From Triticum aestivum (Eukaryota > Streptophyta > Magnoliopsida > Poales > Poaceae), in the NCBI RefSeq assembly GCF_018294505.1, contig NC_057794.1, forward strand, positions 193,549,201 to 193,613,200: a stretch of 64,000 nt of DNA, in the 5' to 3' direction. A program made the translations under genes and the position numbers. The stretch's first letter is position 1. Every line of letters starts with the position of its first letter. Shown piece by piece: positions 21,060 through 32,060 of this stretch. The notes below the pieces were generated by a model, which was given only the letters and a program-made list of their open reading frames with translations, was not told the origin of the DNA and did no database searches.

Positions 21060-23110
21060 CGCGTTAGCCGCCTGAGCGGCCTCCGTTGCTATGACCCGCA
21101 CTTATAAGCCGCCTCTACTGTGGTCCACTCACGCTACGCCGTTCTTACCTCTACTGCATCGCCAAGTTACCGTCACCTCTACATCATCGTCAAGATGCCC
21201 TGGTGGCCAGCTTCCGCCTCAATCGCTACCCGCGCCAGGCTGGCTTCGAGCAGGAATCGGGGACAGCCATAACTCGGGAATCAACGGCCACAACCCGGAC
21301 GCCTAGGCCACCGAGGCCACAATCTCAAGCCGCCTCATGGTCGCGGTTCCGCTCGCCGACCTCCGCCTCTGCTGCGGTCCTCACCTGCGTTTCTTCCATA
21401 GCCACCCGCCGCTGTTGCTGAGGCCCAGTGTCAAGACGCCATTGCCTTCGCTATCGTGCCAGACATGCTTCATTTCCTTTGAGTCACCGTCCAAGTCTCG
21501 CGCGTTGCCTCCACATCTGGGGGCAACACCTGCGAGCCGTCCCCCTATCTCTAAGCCGCCACTGGCCTCTATTGTCGTTGCTTCGTAGGCACGTCCTTGT
21601 CGCGAGCCGCTCGCTTCCGCTTCAACTTCGTCTCGCCACTGCGGCTCTTTATCGCAGCCTCAAGTCATTGCTACCATATCGCTGTTAAAAGGCACCACTA
21701 TTGTCGTGGCTCATCCCGTCGACTTTCCTCTGCCAAGCAAACCTCCGCCTACACGGCATCGCCTCCGCTACGAGTCGGCCCTGCCCTTACCGCCAGGCCG
21801 CCTCGGCGTCAACCTCCGTGGCTGGCCCCGAGCTGCCCTTGCCTCGTTGACCTGTCTGGTTCCGCTCCTGAGCCACTAGCTTGACGGATCGCTGAGCCAC
21901 CACTGCTATCGCGGGTCCATCTTGAGCGTCTGCCTCTGCTGCAAGACGCGCTGTTGCACCATCCCCGCAGCTGTTGTCCCCACAGCCTCACTGCTCCTCC
22001 GTCTCCCCACGGCCCTGCTGTCACAGACGCATGTCGAGCCGCCATTCCGAACAACTGCAGGTTGAGCCTCCATCGCCTCATCAAACTGCCGCCATGACCT
22101 TGACTCGCCTTCGCTGCTGCACACCGAGCCGGCCCTCTGTCGCCGCGCTCCGCCTCAAGCCAGCATTGTTGAGTCGCCTCTACCTCCGCGCCGCTGCTCT
22201 GGCCAAGGCTGTGACCTCGAGCCGATGGCCTGCGGGTCGTAGCCTCCCTGGCCATGCTCCGCCTCACCCAGACATGACTCCTCCCTTTTCATCCGCGCGC
22301 CCGGACTAGCCACAGTCTTCCTTCACCATGCTACGCCTCCAAGTTGCCTCTTCTAGCGCGTCATAAGCCACCGGCCAACACCGTCGCCGCGACCCCTCTC
22401 CAACCCGTCGCCGTCGCGGACGCACCTCCAAATCACCTCCGCTGACTCGCTTTAGTCCTAAGCGGCCTTGTACCGGGCCATTGCCCCTTTCCAAGCCGCC
22501 TTCACCACAACGGCTATTACAACGCCTTGACTCGCCGTGTTTGACTCACTGCCTGCCGTCACCGTCTCCGCCGCAGGTTTTTGTCTTGCGTCGTGACCCG
22601 CTTGTTGCGTTGTGGCCGTCCCCACGGACGAGCGTTGAGACGCCGATTTTTAAGCCGCAGTTGTTCAAACTGCCACAAGCCATCTGCAGCGGACGCTGTT
22701 CAGGGTCGCGCGTGGCCGCCACCGCCTTGAGTCGTCACTTCCTTTGCCGGCCCTCGCTCCGAGCTGGCTCCATCGCGGCCTTCCTGAGCCGCCTCGCCTC
22801 CACCTCGCCGGGCGACCTCCGAGCCCGATGTCGCAGCACGAGCTGCCACCGATGCTTGGCCCTCCAAGTCGCTTCCACTCCTGCACAGTCGCCGCTGCGG
22901 CCATGGTTTTGCCCTGCTCGAGGGCCTCCTTGGCCTCTTCTCCCTTACTCTCCCTTGTAAGCAAAAAATAAAAAAGATGAGAGGAGGTCGGTTGAGAGAA
23001 AGGAAGTAGTGGGCAGTTTTAAAAATATCCAATGGTCAACATGACCCCAAGGATCCCTTTTGAGCCGCCTGGTGCCCTTTTTGCCACGGTGGCGCTTTAA
23101 GCCACCACCT
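21060..23110 (+). repeat. GC-rich degenerate array with repeated AGCCGCC
   Basis: About 2 kb rich in short CGCC/CCTC words. AGCCGCC occurs at 21066, 21107, 21328, 21554, 22037, 22494, 22787 and 23063, often in the setting (a/g)AGCCGCC(t/a). Open frames cover it on both strands (up to 159 codons at 22481-22960) but show only low-complexity Ser/Pro/Arg composition. I take it as a diverged repeat-rich part of the Tat-B 3' region rather than a gene. Confidence 0.5.
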
Positions 23111-24400
23111 CTGCCGTTGTTGCTGTAACCCTATGGCTGATAATTTTCGATAAAACATATCAGGTGATACATCTCTATTTTCTTCAAGAACAATTACTCT
23201 TGTCTGTGAAATTTCTCATGCAGAGTACTTTGTCATTACAAAAGAGACCATCAAGCTATGGGTATGGATCTCCTATTTGTATTACTCGGTGAATGGACGT
23301 GCGCCAATTCGCCGCCCCTATAGCTCGGTCTACATCGACTTGCCGGGACCCTGCCTGCTTACTACTCAACGGACATGTGCAAATTCACCACTCATCCGGC
23401 TCGGTCTACATCAACACGCTGGAGCCCACCCGTTTGCACGAGCTGCTTATTGAGTGCAAGCAAGTCACTGCTCCGGTGGCCCGGTTTTCTTCCAACATCT
23501 CTTGAGTACATCATAATATATTATCAGCCTCCGCCTTCACCGGATGATCTAATGGGCAGGCACATCAGCCACCGCCACTGCGGTTGAGTTAACTTCAATA
23601 AACCAGCTAGGATGAACAACTGGCCAGATTACTGACACAAATCATATGGGGTCATTTATAACCCGCCACGGTCGACCTCAACCTTCCGTGGATTCATCTT
23701 GCGTTATCAATGCCAAGGATATACAATGAGTGTTGCGAAGATCATCAACTCGCCAGTTTGCCTCCAATTTCAACACATTCCAGTATTCCGTTGTTCAACT
23801 ATATGCCAGTTTATATCATGGTCAAGTATGGAGAATCTCATGCTAACTCCTCGAGTCGTCTTAAGACTCGGGGGCTACACTGACATGACTCAGCAAATTT
23901 TGCCAGTTTCAGCAAATTGAAGAACCCCAGGACATTGGAGGGAAAAATAATCCAGTCCCGGAGGCTACTGCCACATTGATGAAAATTTAAAGGCCGTCAG
24001 AAAATTTCTAGCTTAAAAAGAAGGATTCCGATTTAAAATCCAGCTCAAGGGAAATCTATCTCTCACAAAGTTTTGAGCTCTCAATGTTCGGTTAAAAGTC
24101 TGGTTCAAGATGAATCCATCTCTCGCAAGTTCGAGTTTTCAGAAGAAAAAAAATTAAAGGTTGCCACAGAGAACTTGCTACCATGATGCGCGGTTCAAAC
24201 ATGGATATCCTGCTTTATTGGCCTTATCATATTATGATCAACGTAATAAAGTCGGCATCCCTGAAACTTGGGGTGTCTGTCATTTCATCTCATATTTATT
24301 GGGCATGAGTCTTCATTAATTGATCATAAGGGCACTAGGGGGCTTCCAACTCACTGAGTTTAGCTTAAAAAACCCTTTTGACCCAGCAAAAATGCATATT

Positions 24401-24760
24401 GGTTAAACCTGTTGTATGCTTGATGCTACTCTGAACAAGATGACCCACCGTACTCTTGACAAGTCAATCTTCATGACCCTGAACTTGTCAAGGTTAAAAT
24501 GGAGACTTAAGTCATGTGAGAGTCGGCTTACTGATAGCGAGGATAAACCAAGGCTATTAAACCAGCTTCATTGAAACTTGGTTAAACGTGCCTTTTTGCA
24601 AGATGATACTCTGACCCCATATACTCTCGATAAGTCAATCCATATGGACCTTGAACTTATCCAGGTTAAAACATCGATTGGTTCATGTGAGATCCGACTT
24701 ATAGAAGGCGAGGATAAACCAGTAGCTATCATGCTCGTTTCATTGAAGTAAAGACTCGAG
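24401..24760 (+). repeat. 180-bp tandem duplication
   Basis: Two diverged copies in exact 180-bp register: tggttaaac ... tactctga at about 24401/24426 and 24581/24606, then ctt/cgataagtcaat, gaacttg/atc, aggttaaaa, tcatgtgaga and gcgaggataaacca in each. Lies in the 3' region of Tat-B. Confidence 0.8.
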
Positions 24761-25174
24761 GCTCGAAAACAGTCATTTTTATACTTTGTCATCATACACA
24801 TACATCATTATACATTTCATCATCCGTTGCATCATCATTACATCATCATACCATGCATCATATATGCATGGATATACTGTTTTATGTTACAGGCACCGGT
24901 TTTCATACCGGGTTACATTATTCAAATCTTTAATAGCCAAACTGGCTGAATTTTCATTATGGTTATCATAACTTGTATTGGATGATTGAGGTTTTCAAAG
25001 CCCCTTCAGAGTAATGGCTATTATTCCCTCATCCAAAAATACCAGCTTGCAACAAGAAGCATGGTTCAAGATGGATAGGCAAAGCTTTCAGTAACATCAT
25101 CCAAACAGTGGATATGATTTTATTCTACAATGGAAGGAATAGTCCCGAGTCGCTGCAGGCACATGACCCAGCAC

Positions 25175-25684
25175 TTGGGGGCTACATTATTAAAATCAAG
25201 ATTACATCAAGTATGCAAGTCCCATGTCACTAAAAGAATGTAGCACAACACATGGGGGCTAATGCAAGTTGCTTTTCATCACATTCTCAATAGATCCGGT
25301 TATCTCAGGGAGATGAGCTGGACTTCCATCATTTTCGAAGTCCCAGCCCAGTATTATCTTACTGAGCTGGCCCTTGGGGGCTACACATTGCACGTCAAGT
25401 CTATATAATCACATCTGCAGAAAAACCTGCTCATTATAGCATAATTACCCGGCCCTTGGGGGCTACACTAGCTGAAGTTTTATAAGCATAAGACTGGTAC
25501 AAGTCCCAGGATTGATGCAGGCAAGACAACCAGGCACTTGGGGGCTACACATGTGAAGTACAAACTATTCAGTTTATGACTGGTGACTGAGATGAACAAC
25601 CCGGATTTCTTCAAGGTTACAGTATTTATATTGAAGCAAGTCTTAAGCTATCACTTTGTTCTACTCAAGACTTTGGGGCTACAG
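25175..25684 (+). repeat. Series of PPT-like TTGGGGGCTACA motifs
   Basis: Exact or near copies at 25175, 25254 (catGGGGGCTAAT), 25374, 25456, 25539 and 25673, plus GGGGGCTACA at 23870. Spacing is 79-134 bp. They resemble the true PPT just before the LTR (aGGGGCTAA, 26036-26044). Confidence 0.85.
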
Positions 25685-26044
25685 GTGAAGGAGAACACCT
25701 TAAAAAATTTGTGTTGAGCAAACTAGGTCTAATTCTTTTATGGAGAAATTTGCAAAGATTATTTGTCTAAGCTATTCAGACAACTTAAGATCATATGAAA
25801 TTTTTATCAAAGTCTAAAGTATTGAACAGTTGGCACAACATCAGATGAATTTTATCAAGTCAAGGTAGTTGAAGATAATAAGGGTTATTTTCTCCAAGGA
25901 GCCAACATCAAGTTTATATATATGACAGAGATTCGGATATTTTAGGAGCTGATTAATTGGTATTTTTTGAGTGAGCCAGTCCCTTTACATATTTTTATTT
26001 TAAGAGTTTAGCATGAATAAATTCAAAGCTAAACTAGGGGCTAA

Positions 26045-26789
26045 TGTTGGGGATATTCCCCACGACCAAGACCCGGTAGGTGAGACCGGACTGGTGAGAC
26101 CCGGTATGTGAGACCCGGTTGGTGAGACCCAGTTGATGAGACCTGGTAGGTGAGACCCGGCTTGTGAGAACCGGTTGGTGAGACCCGGTATGTGAGACCC
26201 GGCAGATAGTCTTTAACCCAAAGACAATCTATAACCCGGCAGGCAGTCTCTAACCTGGCAGACAGTTATGACCCGGCAGACAATTATGACCAGGCAGACA
26301 GATTGTGACCCGGCAGATGCATGGATTCATGGAGATGAGTCTCAGAGATGAGTCACCTGGGGTTAAGAAGCCCATGAAGATAAGCCCAAGACGTTAATAA
26401 GCCCACGGTAAGAAGTCGGAATAGTTTAAGTATTAATCCGACTTGGACTCTACAAGTAACCCACCCCTTCAACTTATATAAGGAGGGGCGGGGTGCCCCA
26501 ATAGGATAAGGTTTTTTCTAGACGTCTCAATAGACAATTCTTAGACAACATCAAATTAGATGCTCTCGAGATAGAGGTAGTGAAACCTCACGCTTGTAAC
26601 CGAGATCGTCATGATTATCAATATCAATCAAGCAGGATGTAGAGTTTTACCTCCACCCTGAGGGGCCGAACCTGGGTAAAAACTCGCATCACTCATCCCA
26701 CTCAACCCCTCTCAAGCTTCCAGTTAGATGCATTGGCCTCACGACCAAGTCCTCACACTAAGTACATTTGCCGTGACAAAACCATGACA
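26045..26789 (+). mobile_element. 3' LTR of Tat-B
   Basis: Opens TGTTGGGGATATTCCCC after a PPT and ends AAACCATGACA; 745 bp. A TATATAA box lies at 26475-26481. The end region (cactaagtacatttgccgtgacaa) parallels the end of the Tat-A LTR (cactaagacatctgtcgtgacaa). The upstream part holds two minisatellites. The following gtaaa does not match the PPT-side flank, as expected for a 3' LTR. Confidence 0.85.
26080..26325 (+). repeat. Two minisatellites in the Tat-B LTR
   Basis: Block 1: about nine copies of a 14-bp unit, GTGAGACCCGGTTG, starting at 26080, 26094, 26109, 26122, 26136, 26150, 26164, 26178 and 26192. Block 2: five copies of an 18-19-bp unit, ACCCGGCAGACAGTTATG, starting at 26234, 26253, 26271, 26289 and 26308. 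Both share ACCCGG and lie upstream of the TATA box, in the U3 part. Confidence 0.9.
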
Positions 26790-27045
26790 GTAAAAGTGAC
26801 CACTGTCAATGTTGCGTTGCAACCTTCATGCAACGATCACTCCAAGATTATAAAGTTTAATTCCTATGAAAGAGTGTGTATGAGGCTCAGGTCAGGAGCA
26901 CATAGTGTGTTGCTATCCTGTTTGCCCACAATGCATTTGCCATTGAAGAGTGCAAAGTAATGAATTGAAGGAAAAATATATGCTCTTTATTCTAGCTTAT
27001 GTCACTCCTTTATCGTCAATGTAACAAAGACTAGCCAAAAATGAC
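26790..27045. other. Retroelement-like remnant without clear frame
   Basis: Probably the continuation of the disrupted element whose ORF fragment is at 27046-27409. No intact frame or terminal sequences seen. Confidence 0.3.
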
Positions 27046-27409
27046 TCATACTCTGATTGGTGGTTCGTCCAGGGAACCCCAAGATGGAATCTTACATGCA
27101 ACACAGAACGCTGCTAGAGGCATAGTGAAAGCATTATCATAAAGGCTAAATGAAACTCTAGACTCACGAGGATGATATTTAAATTTCTTAGTGATGTCTT
27201 TATGGGTTAGATATCTTGCATGCACTTATCTGCGATGAAGGGAGGGAGCTTGGTGTTGTGAACATACTGCTCAAACTCTTCATTGATACATGTACCAACC
27301 ATGCCATAGGCACGATTTGGTGTCGGTGTCTCGCATCGAGCATGCACTTGGCTCAACATAGGACTGTTGTATTGAGCTCCCGCTTGATGATACCTCCGAG
27401 GACCTCTGA
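27046..27409 (-). pseudogene. Fragment of an LTR-retrotransposon ORF
   Basis: Minus strand, from 27409: GPRRYHQAGAQYNSPM, then EEFEQYVHNTKLPPF and IADKCMQDI to a stop near 27207. A one-base shift leads into LTHKDITKKFKY, SFSLYDNAFTMPL and ACKIPSWGSLDEPP, ending at 27046. The phrases LYD-FTM-L and ACK-P-WGS recall an ORF common in Triticeae gypsy elements, whose role I cannot state (gag-related is possible). It is cut on its left (in gene direction) by the LTR starting at 27407. It has no match elsewhere in the window. Confidence 0.55.
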
Positions 27410-28924
27410 TGACTACTACGCAACATTATTCTTGTAGACTCATGTTGGGCATCCAAGTGTAGAGTTTTGGAGGATGAAGATGGTCTCTCTCAAGTGGATA
27501 ACCTAAGGTTTATCAATCCGTGGGAGGTGTAGGATGACGATGGTCTCTCTCAAACAACCCTACAACCAAATAACAAAATGTCACTTGTGTCCCCAACACA
27601 CAAAATACAATGGTAAATTGTATAGGTGCACTAGTTTGGTGAAGAGATGCTGATACAAGTGTAGTAATGATAGTAGATATTGATTTTTGTAATGGTGACA
27701 ATAAAAAAGCAAGATAACGAGTAGCAAAAGTGAGCACAAACGGTATTTCAATGCTTGAAAATGAGGCCTAGGGTCCGTACATTCACTAGTGCAATCTCTC
27801 AACAATGCTAATATAATTGGATCATATGACCATCCCTCAATGTGCGATGAAGAATCACTCCAAAGTTCCTATCTAGTGGTGAACATAAGACGAAATTGTT
27901 TGTAGGGTACGATCTCAAAGCTATTCTTTCTGATCAATCTATCCTAGTGTTCGTACTAAAATAGCACCAAGCTATTCTTTCCGGTCTATCTATCCAAGAG
28001 TTTGTACTAAAATAACACCATATGATACACATAAACTAACTCTAATGTCACCTAGATACTCCAATGTCACTGCGAGTATCCTTGAGTTGATTATACGATA
28101 TGCATCAAACAATTTCAGATTCATAATACTCAATCCAACACAAAGAACCTCAAAGAGTGCCCCAAGATTTCTACCGGAGAAACAAAGACGAGAACGTGCA
28201 TCAATCCCTATGCATAGATTACCCCAATGTCACCTCGGGAATCCGCGAGTTGAGTGCCAAAGCACATATCAAGTGAATCAATATGATACCCCATTGTCAC
28301 CACGGGTATTCATAGCAAGACATACATCAAGTATTCTGAAATCCATAAAAGTATTTGATCCGATAAAATGAAATCTCAAAGGGAAAACTCAATTCATCAC
28401 AACAATATAGAGAGGGGAAACACCATATGATCCAACTATATTAACAAAGCCCACGATACATCAAGATCGTGCCATCTCAAGAACATGGGAGAGAGAAAGA
28501 GATAGTAAACACATAGCTACTGGTAGAAACCCTCCGCCCGAAGGTGGAATACTCCCTACTCATCATGGTGGCCATACGGATGATGAAGATGGCCACCGAT
28601 GATCATTTGCAACTCCATCGGAGTGCTGGAACAGGGTCTAGATTGGTTTTTCATGGCTACATAGACCTGCAGCGGCTGAACTTCTGATCTATCTATTCCA
28701 TAAAAATTCTCCAAAAAGTTTCGCTGCATTTGGACTACGTTTGGTATTGATTTTTTGTGATGTAAACAACAAGTAAAAAATAGCAACTGGCACTAGGCAC
28801 TGTGTCAATAGGATAGTCCCAAAAAATGATATAAAGTTGCTATAAAATGATTTTAAAACTTCCAAGAATAATAATAAAACAACATGAATACTTCATAAAT
28901 TATAGATACATTGGAGACATATCA
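27407..28924 (-). mobile_element. 3' LTR of a minus-strand TGATAC-type element
   Basis: On the minus strand the LTR opens TGATATGTCTCCAATG (28924) and ends GTAGTAGTCATCA (27407); 1518 bp. The PPT lies at 28925-28945 (minus: GGAATTAAGCTCGGGGATAC), so this is the 3' LTR and the internal DNA continues to the right, interrupted by chromovirus insertions. The left flank acctc (27402-27406) should match the far end of the element, beyond the window. Confidence 0.85.
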
Positions 28925-29027
28925 GTATCCCCGAGCTTAATTCCTACTCATCCTCGAGTAGGTAAATGATAAAAGAAATAATCTATGAATTGTGAATGCT
29001 AGCAAACTGCATAAGTTTGATCAATGA
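28925..29027 (-). mobile_element. Internal 3' end of the minus-strand TGATAC-type element, part 1
   Basis: PPT plus about 80 bp of leader-like AT-rich DNA. Interrupted at 29028; the sequence resumes at 52934 after one copy of the target site aatga. Confidence 0.8.
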
Positions 29028-32000
29028 TGTAACATCCCAAAATTCTAAATTTTGGAATGTTATAATAAATAGATAGATTTGATTGTTTTTTTGATTGTGG
29101 AGTGATTGATTGACTAAAAGTGAGTGAATTCGAAACCTTTTTGAAAGTGAAATGAGAGGGAATAAAAGGACTTTCCCAAAATTTTCATTTTTGCATTTAT
29201 GATCTCCATGAATTCAAATTCTTTTCATCATAAAACCCTGGAGAGAAGATGACATGACTTCTTCCATTTAAATAAATGAAAAGGATTTTTGAAATATTTG
29301 AATTCCATTTGGAGATATTTTCCAATTCAGAAACTTTAAGCAACTCAATGATTTTCACGAGCGAAGATAAAATGACTTCTTCAAAACATATGAAATATGA
29401 GTTGGGAGTTTAAAAGGATCAAATTCAAAGTCCTTTTGGAAATTATTTTCAATTTGAAGTTATTTGGGTTGTATTCAAATTATTTTTCTCCAAAAATAAA
29501 ATATACAAAAATTAGGGTAAAATGATTCCCTGCATCTGAAAATTGGAGATAAATAAATTTGAAATTATTTTGGTATTTTTAAAATGATTTTTATTGGATT
29601 TTATTAGAGCAGAAGCACTATTTGAATTATTTGAATTTTTGCGGATTTTATTTGATGTTAGAAAAATGTTCATGTCGTAGAAAGTTTTTTTCTGAAAATT
29701 TTGATATATAATATGCCTATATAAAATTTTTATCTTATTTTCGTTATTCAGTTTCCCTTTCTGTTTCTATTTAAAAAAATTTTATGTACAGCCCATAACT
29801 GTATGCATGGCATCGGACGCCCCATCATTTTAGTTTTTCTTGCCTTCTACATGGGCCAGGCCCAGCCAGCCTTTTCATTTTTTTCCTTAGGCCGAATTTT
29901 GTTTAGAAAAAAAAACTGCAGCTGCAGCGTGCGCGCGGCCGGCCGAAGGCCTCTAGGCCCATGCGAGCCGCCTCTTTTCTTCTCTGTTTCTTTTCTTTTC
30001 ATCTACGTTTAGTCCCATATTGTCTAGCCTTTGACCTTTAAGCCTCTCTTCCACCAATAAATATAGACCTATATAGCCTTCAAAAATCATCCGATTTCGA
30101 TTAAATCGATATTTTGGTTTGACTAGATTCACTAAAGAAAAATTATTTCTTTTCTCCGGCGGGACTTCTAGAAATTGTCTCCTCTCTCCGAAGTCATTTT
30201 TCTCTCTACCTTATAAAGGTATCTTTCTTCATATATACTTCCGTAGCTTATTATTTCTAGACTAGTATGGTAGAATAATTAGATTATCAATTAGTCTCTG
30301 TATTTATACATTAGACATAGAATTTTGTCAGCCGTAGTTATTTTACTTCCGTAAAACAACTTGACCCTGATTTTTTAAATAGCCATAACTTTTTACTCGT
30401 TCATCCAAATTAGATGAAACCAACGCCTATAGTTTCGTCTTGTTTTTACCTATCCAGTTAACCTGTCACGTCAACTTTTTGAAATTTTCAAATTTCGAAA
30501 TTTGTTTAGATTCATATTCAAACTTCTTTTGTTCATAACTTGAGTTCCGTAACTCCATTTGAGTTGATTCTTTTTGCAAAGCGAAGCTCTTGACCTAAAC
30601 TTTCTGATAAGGCCAAATCCACCTAACTTTGGTACTATTAGAAACTGTTTTATGTTGCAAGAGTTATTTTCTTGTTTTCGAAGTTTTCTGTGATGTGTTC
30701 TTCGATTCTTTTGCTTGATTGCTTATGTGTGGTTACTATTGCTTGCTTACGATAGATTGACCGGAGTGTGACGAGTAGAACTATCAAGAGTTTTGACTGC
30801 GAATCATCTTCATCAACAGTACAAGCAAGTTCACACTTTGATCATATCCCTTTCATACCCAGTTTTTATGCATTAGTTTCACAGTCAAACATTGCATGAG
30901 TAGGATTGATAACATGTGGGTATTGGGAAGTAGTTGATGAGGTAGGAACCTATTGCCCTGCATTCAAACCTTGGGAGTTACTATTACGTTATGCTTATAT
31001 TGCTCGCAGACGTGGATTGGGTTTGAGTGTATTCCATGACAGATGTGAGATTGTTAATTAATGGTTAAACTTAAGGTGGCAACTTTAATACACATCTGGG
31101 TGGATCGAGGCACCTGGGTATTCCAGTGATTGTCTATTTTTGTTTATGGAGCGCCACCCAGGCTCAAAGGGATCATGAGATTATTCATACTAAAAACTTC
31201 CGTGTGCAGCCACAAGCTACTATGGGCTCTAGCATAGTTGATTAAGTCGTGCGAACTCTTACAGTGGTAGACTAGCAAATGTAGGGGAAAGTAGGTGTAA
31301 CGGTCTAACCGATCGTAAGGTGCTAGCGCTTCTGAAAGTCTATGTCTTGGTCATCCGTTTCTCAAACACCATTTAGTGCGAGAATCCCAATGGAGGAGAT
31401 CGAGTCTTGTGGGGAAAAGTGTGCAAACCTTTGCAGAGTGTACAAACTAAGCATGATTAGCCGTGTCCCCGGTTATGGACATCTTGAGTATCTAGTACTT
31501 GGATTATCATGTTGATCTCATCACTCTATAATTAATTTGTTGGGTTGTTAATGATTACTTTTAATTGGGATTGAGAGGGGGTTTACCTTCTCAATGTTTT
31601 CAACAAACTTTGTAGTTAAATAAAATTTATTCCTTTGCAGTAGGGAAAAATTGGCTTTTCGCAAAACATATTAACCCTACAGCCTCCACCAGCCATATAT
31701 GCATGTAGTGATAGTTATTATTCATCATTATCCTATGGTGTGAATTTGCTAGTACATTCAATGCACTGACCATTTGTGGTTGCAACGTCTCATGTTGTAG
31801 GAATCTTACGACGAGTAAGTGATACGTTGGGGTTACGATTTCTACACTCAACTTTGCTGCTGGTGTTGATGGGAATCCACAACCTTGTTACTTCCGCTAT
31901 TTGGATTGAGGTAATAGTAATTACGTTACTTTATACATGTGATTTACCTCTGTTATAAATCCTCGAGTATTGTGTGTGTCAGAATACCGATCCAGGGATG

Positions 32001-32045
32001 ACACTTAAGCACAGAGACTTGACCATCTGAGGTTGGGTCGCTACA
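29028..32045 (+). mobile_element. 5' LTR of the outer chromovirus
   Basis: 3018 bp, TGTAACATCC...TCGCTACA. The first 35 bp form a near-perfect palindrome. A TATA-like aataaatata occurs near 30056-30065, followed by a pyrimidine-rich leader. The site ggttacgattt (31831-31841) is the uninterrupted version of the target used by the nested element in the sister LTR. Confidence 0.9.
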
Positions 32046-32048
32046 AGA

Positions 32049-32060
32049 TGGTATCAGAGC
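32049..32060 (+). promoter_or_regulatory. Primer-binding site of the outer chromovirus
   Basis: TGGTATCAGAGC, complementary to the 3' end of initiator methionine tRNA, three bases after the 5' LTR. Confidence 0.85.

Larger units (their letters stand above)
20700..26044 (+). mobile_element. Tat-B: 3' internal (untranslated) region of a Tat-lineage element
   Basis: This 5.3-kb stretch leads into a TGTTGGGGATAT LTR through a PPT (aggggctaa at 26036-26044), so at least its right part is the internal 3' end of that element. I see no gag or pol. It contains a GC-rich array (about 21060-23110), a 180-bp tandem pair and a series of PPT-like TTGGGGGCTACA motifs. Long, repeat-rich 3' regions are known for Tat/Ogre elements. 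How far left Tat-B really extends is uncertain; 20700 is only where the LTR fragment ends. Confidence 0.6.

Noticed and set aside
21091..22964. Series of ORFs up to 159 codons in the GC-rich array
   Set aside because: Low complexity, open in both directions, no start context or domain; judged repeat DNA.
26040..26794. Solo LTR for 26045-26789
   Set aside because: Flanks gctaa and gtaaa do not match as a target-site duplication, and a PPT precedes it, so it is a 3' LTR with internal DNA to its left.
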